From Hexactinellida sp. DTS-2022 (taxonomy: Eukaryota > Porifera > Hexactinellida), in NCBI GenBank assembly GCA_028753945.1, contig JAPNXP010000002.1:14453624-14517623 (forward strand): a stretch of 64,000 nucleotides of DNA. The letters are read 5' to 3'. How positions within the stretch are numbered: position 1 is the stretch's first letter; every line of letters starts with the position of its first letter. Positions 60,401 through 64,000 of the stretch are shown one piece after another. The translations under genes were made by a program, and so were the position numbers. The notes under the pieces are model-generated. The model saw only the letters and a program-made list of their open reading frames with translations, searched no databases and was not told the DNA's origin.

Positions 60401-63400
60401 ACTCCGCCAACTACTACAATGAACGATTATGTTCATCATCTGGCGATGTTATGACTTATAATAGATTAAAGGAACAGATTGCTTGAAGCAAATGCAGAAA
60501 AATGTTATTTTCAGAGAAAATCTACCCAAACTAAATTCCATGTATGGTTAGAAACAAGTGTTCCAAACTAGGTATCAACGGATAAATTACTTGTTCCCCA
60601 TATTAACCAAGTTAGGATACGTTTGCGATAATTTCAACCATAATTAATAATAAATTTCTCAAATATGTTGCTAAATAATTTACACTTATACTGAAATTCG
60701 GTTTCGATTTTTCGGCCCTAAGTGAGATAATGTTTCGGCCGATCATAGATGTTTTTCTTCACAGATACAATCCAATCTCTTAACTTAACAGTAATACCGG
60801 AGAATAGCATGTCCTTGAGTGTTTCCTGGTCACCTCCTCTGCTCTATAACAACGATGTAATCACTCACTACTTTCTCACCTACTCAACTGACGAAATAGA
60901 AATGGTAGAAAGGAATGTAACACTGAATTCAACTAACTCTCTCCGAGAGAGCTACACTATCACTGGACTAGAGGAGTATATTACTTACTCTGTCAAAGTT
61001 TGTTCTTACACGCAGCAGGAAGGAAAGAATGGAAAATCTGTGGAGAAGGCCAGAACGCCTCAAAGCGGTATGAGTTATAACGCATATTGAGTTATACTGG
61101 ATACTTATGTAGCAAGATCATTTTGCAATAAACTCATTTCAATTTTCAACTAATTTTTCATGACCAAAAAGCTAGTTTCGAACTTATACTACAATAGACT
61201 CTCGTTTATACAAACACGAATAAGCGAAAATTAGTTAAGGAATACAAGTTTAACTCCCTATCCTTAAAATGCAATCAAATGACTTCACTTAATGCGAATT
61301 TCAGGATAATTCGAACAAATTCTCGACATTTCCTGGTGTTCGTATTATTTTGCATTATATTTATTATTATTATTACTATTCATTTGAAAGATCCATTAAT
61401 AATAGTACAATATGACCCGTCTTTAGATCCTACTGGGGTACCCCTGTCTCTCAGTGCTAGGCCTATCTCAGAGTCTGTCCTACTCATAACGTGGCTGTTT
61501 CCTGAAAGGATAAGTATAAACGGAAATCTAACATACTTCACTTTGCTCTATTCAAGCACTAAGGAAAATGGACCTAAGAACTTTGAGAGGATAATTCCAG
61601 CAGCTGATGGATTTAATAACTTTTATTTCATCTTACAAGGGTTAACTTACGGAGGGCCAGACTATGTTATAAGTTTAGCAGCTAATAATGAGGCTGGGAG
61701 AGGGCCATTTTCAACTATCAACGCACAAACTCTATATTCAGGTAGATTAATTTTATTACAGTATGTGGCATACTAAATAAGTAGATATATGTATAAATAT
61801 TTACTTCAATTGTAATACATTTGAACAAGTGACGTTTAACGAAAACATCAATAACATTCGTTATAGACAACAAACAGATAGTTATCTGTTCAACAAGTTT
61901 GTGTCAATATGAAATTGTGTTGTACATTAGTTTAGGGCTTTGAGATAATACAATTAAATTTCTGAAAAACCACTTAACTAGTTTGATAATATTACTTACA
62001 ATGCCTCTAAACAACAATACATTAATTGACTAATTAATTGAATAATTACCAAGAATTATTAAGAATTAATGAATTATTAATTATGGCGAAATAATCTATT
62101 ATAAATTATAGTAAACAAAAAATATTCAATTTAGTGAGGATGAATTACTAAATATGTAAGTGTAGTCGAAATTAGTTTGATGTTTTAAGTTAATCGTGAT
62201 AACAAACATAAAATTCATTAAGAGAACATATTCAATTATTAATTATTCTAGAATTTGTCAACTTGGAAATTTTAATTTGTTATTGGTTAACTTTGTAATA
62301 ACTTATTTCCTTAAGGTTCTCTTCCACCCCGAAACCTTAACGCGTTCGGAATTACAACAAATTCGATATCTCTCTTATGGGACCCTCCAGAGCAGGAGGA
62401 TATAAACGGGATTCCAGATAAATACGTCCTAACCTATCAGGGATATCCACTGGACAACTATATGCACGTGAAAGATATAAATTATACAGACTATTCCCGA
62501 ACAGCTAAGTTAAGTCAACTAGAAGAGAACACAACATATACAATACAAGTTGTATTGATTGTATCAGGGCAGTATAGCAGACCTGCTACAATAGTTATAC
62601 ATACCGATGACTCAGGTAAACTAAAAATTTGTGTATTTTGTATAATTCAGTCACATACGTACATTCCTATTAATTTATAGTCCCCACTGCTCCTGTACAG
62701 AATTTGACCACTCATGAGGCTAGTCAGTACTCAGTCCTTGTTTCCTGGGAGCCTCCCCCATTCCGCGATACCAACGGACTCATTATAAGCTATGAGGTCA
62801 TCACTCAGTATACAGATCCGGAAAATACGAGCATTCCTCAACTAATTGACAATTTTAAATGGACAAATCGAACTGATAAAGAGTTCATATTACTCAGAAA
62901 CCTCTGGCATTCTGTTAACTTCACTGTTACAGTTATACCTTGTACACGAAGAGGGTATGGCCCACAAGCGTTTACTACATTCTTATTGAGAAAAGGTAAG
63001 TATACGGTAGTTGTTGGATTCTGTATAATATATCATAACTGGTTTATTTATTATTATTTGTACAGAGACTGTTCCAGTCATCTACCTCCCCGATAGAGAC
63101 AAGTTCATAACAAGAAATAATGCATCAGTTGTGCTTTTCTATCAATTTGAATGCGCAGCGGAGGGAAATCCAATTCCACTCGTTAATTGGTACAGAAAAG
63201 ATGGTATATCGATTCCTAACTATCAAGCGTACTCTCCTTTTCTGAATGTTACATCAGGAGATCTGTTGATTGGAAGAACCAATGAATATATTTGTAACGC
63301 CTCAAATCGAATTGGAGTCGATACAAAAACAATTAATTTCATTATTATTAGTAGTTCTAGTGTGAATACTGAAATTCTCAATAATACACTCAATCTGGTA

Positions 63401-64000
63401 GAAGCGCAAGTGACAATTGTAAGCGAGCAGGCAGTTAATGTGTTTGCATTGGTTGATGTAGCACTTGACTCCGCTCCTTCGCTTAACTCCACAAACAATA
63501 CTAACACAAATCAAATCATATTGGCTACTAAGATACTATCCCCAGTGGCTGATAAATTGTTGGAAGAAACGTTGGACACGATTTCATCTATGGAAATGTT
63601 CCGAGTTAACGCTAAAGCTGTTGGAGTGTCTCTGGAAAAACAGAATCGTATTACACAGTTCAATCCAGGACAGGTATGCGGTATAAACAGACTTATAGTC
63701 TGTTCTCTTTAATTATCACCAGTGGGTAAGGGGCCTCAGGTTGAATATTGGAGAACATAAATTAAGAATTGTATTATTGTACAAAAATTAGGGAAATAAG
63801 CTAAAGGGAAGGGACAACTTACTGTATTTAAATATTCGCATTTATTACATGACTATGGGTTGGAATTTCTTTTTATTTTAGAATAATTGATTTTTTTCAA
63901 AAATAAAACAACTAATACTGTAGTTAGGTCAATTCACTGCAGGTTTAATTCCCATATTATTATACTATATTATTTCCAGGCTGGATGTATTGTAAAAGAA
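57487..64000 (+). CDS. Multi-domain adhesion-GPCR-like receptor (2 CTLD, 6 FN3, Ig, GAIN start), 3' end beyond window
   Basis: Exons 57487-57916, 58685-59068, 59336-59641, 59701-59961, 60765-61067, 61427-61741, 62316-62615, 62681-62995, 63066-63673 and 63980 onward. The first eight introns are all phase 1 and exons 2-8 are multiples of three, so each is a symmetric 1-1 domain cassette. Order: signal peptide plus C-type lectin domain (CYQYF...W...C), second C-type lectin domain (CF...YWIGL...C), six fibronectin-III domains, then exon 9 with an Ig domain (FECAAEGNPIPLVNWYRKDG...YICNASN) and a helical stretch (ATKILSPVADKLLEETL) resembling the start of a GAIN domain. Many N-glycosylation sites fit a large ectodomain. 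The seven-helix part is not in the window, so the GPCR call is inference; a single-pass adhesion receptor is the alternative. Confidence 0.75.
57917..58684. other. Intron 1 of the receptor gene
   Basis: 768 bases of AT-rich sequence. No clear repeat or nested gene seen. Confidence 0.6.
59121..59302. mobile_element. MITE family A, copy 3 (receptor intron 2)
   Basis: 182 bases, the longest copy: ends AACTTATATGTAGACCGTCT and ACCGTCTACATATAAGGATG; it contains extra internal GTCTA units. It occupies most of receptor intron 2 and ends about 30 bases before the exon 3 acceptor, where the polypyrimidine tract would lie. Confidence 0.85.
59962..60764. other. Intron 4 of the receptor gene
   Basis: 803 bases without a recognisable gene. 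Read as intron because flanking FN3 exons are both phase 1. Confidence 0.6.
61068..61426. other. Intron 5 of the receptor gene with a degenerate MITE
   Basis: Contains CAATAGACTCTCGTTTATAC (about 61190) and a weakly matching inverted end near 61333, similar to the TA-flanked MITEs elsewhere. Otherwise no feature. Confidence 0.45.
61742..62315. other. Intron 6 of the receptor gene
   Basis: 574 bases, very AT-rich; no repeat or gene recognised. Confidence 0.6.

Overview
The window looks like nuclear DNA from an invertebrate animal. The ubiquitin repeats have the animal-type sequence. The genes include an insulin-receptor-substrate-like adaptor, a dysbindin-like and an HPS6-like protein of lysosome-related-organelle biogenesis, and the start of a multi-domain adhesion-GPCR-like receptor. 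A tRNA-Cys gene, GT-AG introns and many short non-autonomous DNA transposons (MITEs) also point to a eukaryote. I cannot name the phylum. Intergenic DNA is AT-rich; coding DNA is clearly more GC-rich.

Layout. 0-8 kb: a theta-class GST (+), then on the minus strand a secreted protein resembling the non-catalytic N-terminal domain of M35 peptidases, a secretory peroxiredoxin, a CYP4 P450 and a 9-unit polyubiquitin gene. 8-17 kb: a MITE-rich spacer, then a 1,939-residue ankyrin/coiled-coil protein (ANKRD26-like). 17-26 kb: another repeat-rich spacer, a two-RRM RNA-binding protein, an ankyrin plus PH-like protein, two adjacent long hairpins and a protein with two STI1-type domains. 26.7-45 kb: one 15-exon minus-strand gene (HPS6-like, 717 residues by my splice model) whose introns hold six uninterrupted genes: PIH1D1-like, a Shisa-like membrane protein, CCDC13-like, IRS-like, dysbindin-like and GLRX5-like. 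45-57 kb: a 3-exon ornithine aminotransferase, a coiled-coil protein with a central hydrophobic hairpin (shape of an alpha-helical pore former), CCDC22, tRNA-Cys with a decayed duplicate, a WDR93-like protein and MED6. 57-64 kb: a plus-strand receptor gene built from exons that each encode one domain (2 C-type lectin, 6 fibronectin-III, Ig plus probable GAIN start), running off the window end.

The most striking feature is a split in gene structure. Nineteen of 22 protein genes have no intron in their coding part, while the other three are classically spliced. Six of the intronless genes sit inside introns of one spliced gene, and one of these (dysbindin, BLOC-1) belongs to the same trafficking pathway as its host (HPS6, BLOC-2). 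Several products are linked to cilia and centrosomes (ANKRD26-like, CCDC13-like, PIH1D1-like, WDR93-like and perhaps the ankyrin/PH protein). All identifications are from reading the translated sequence; no database search was possible.
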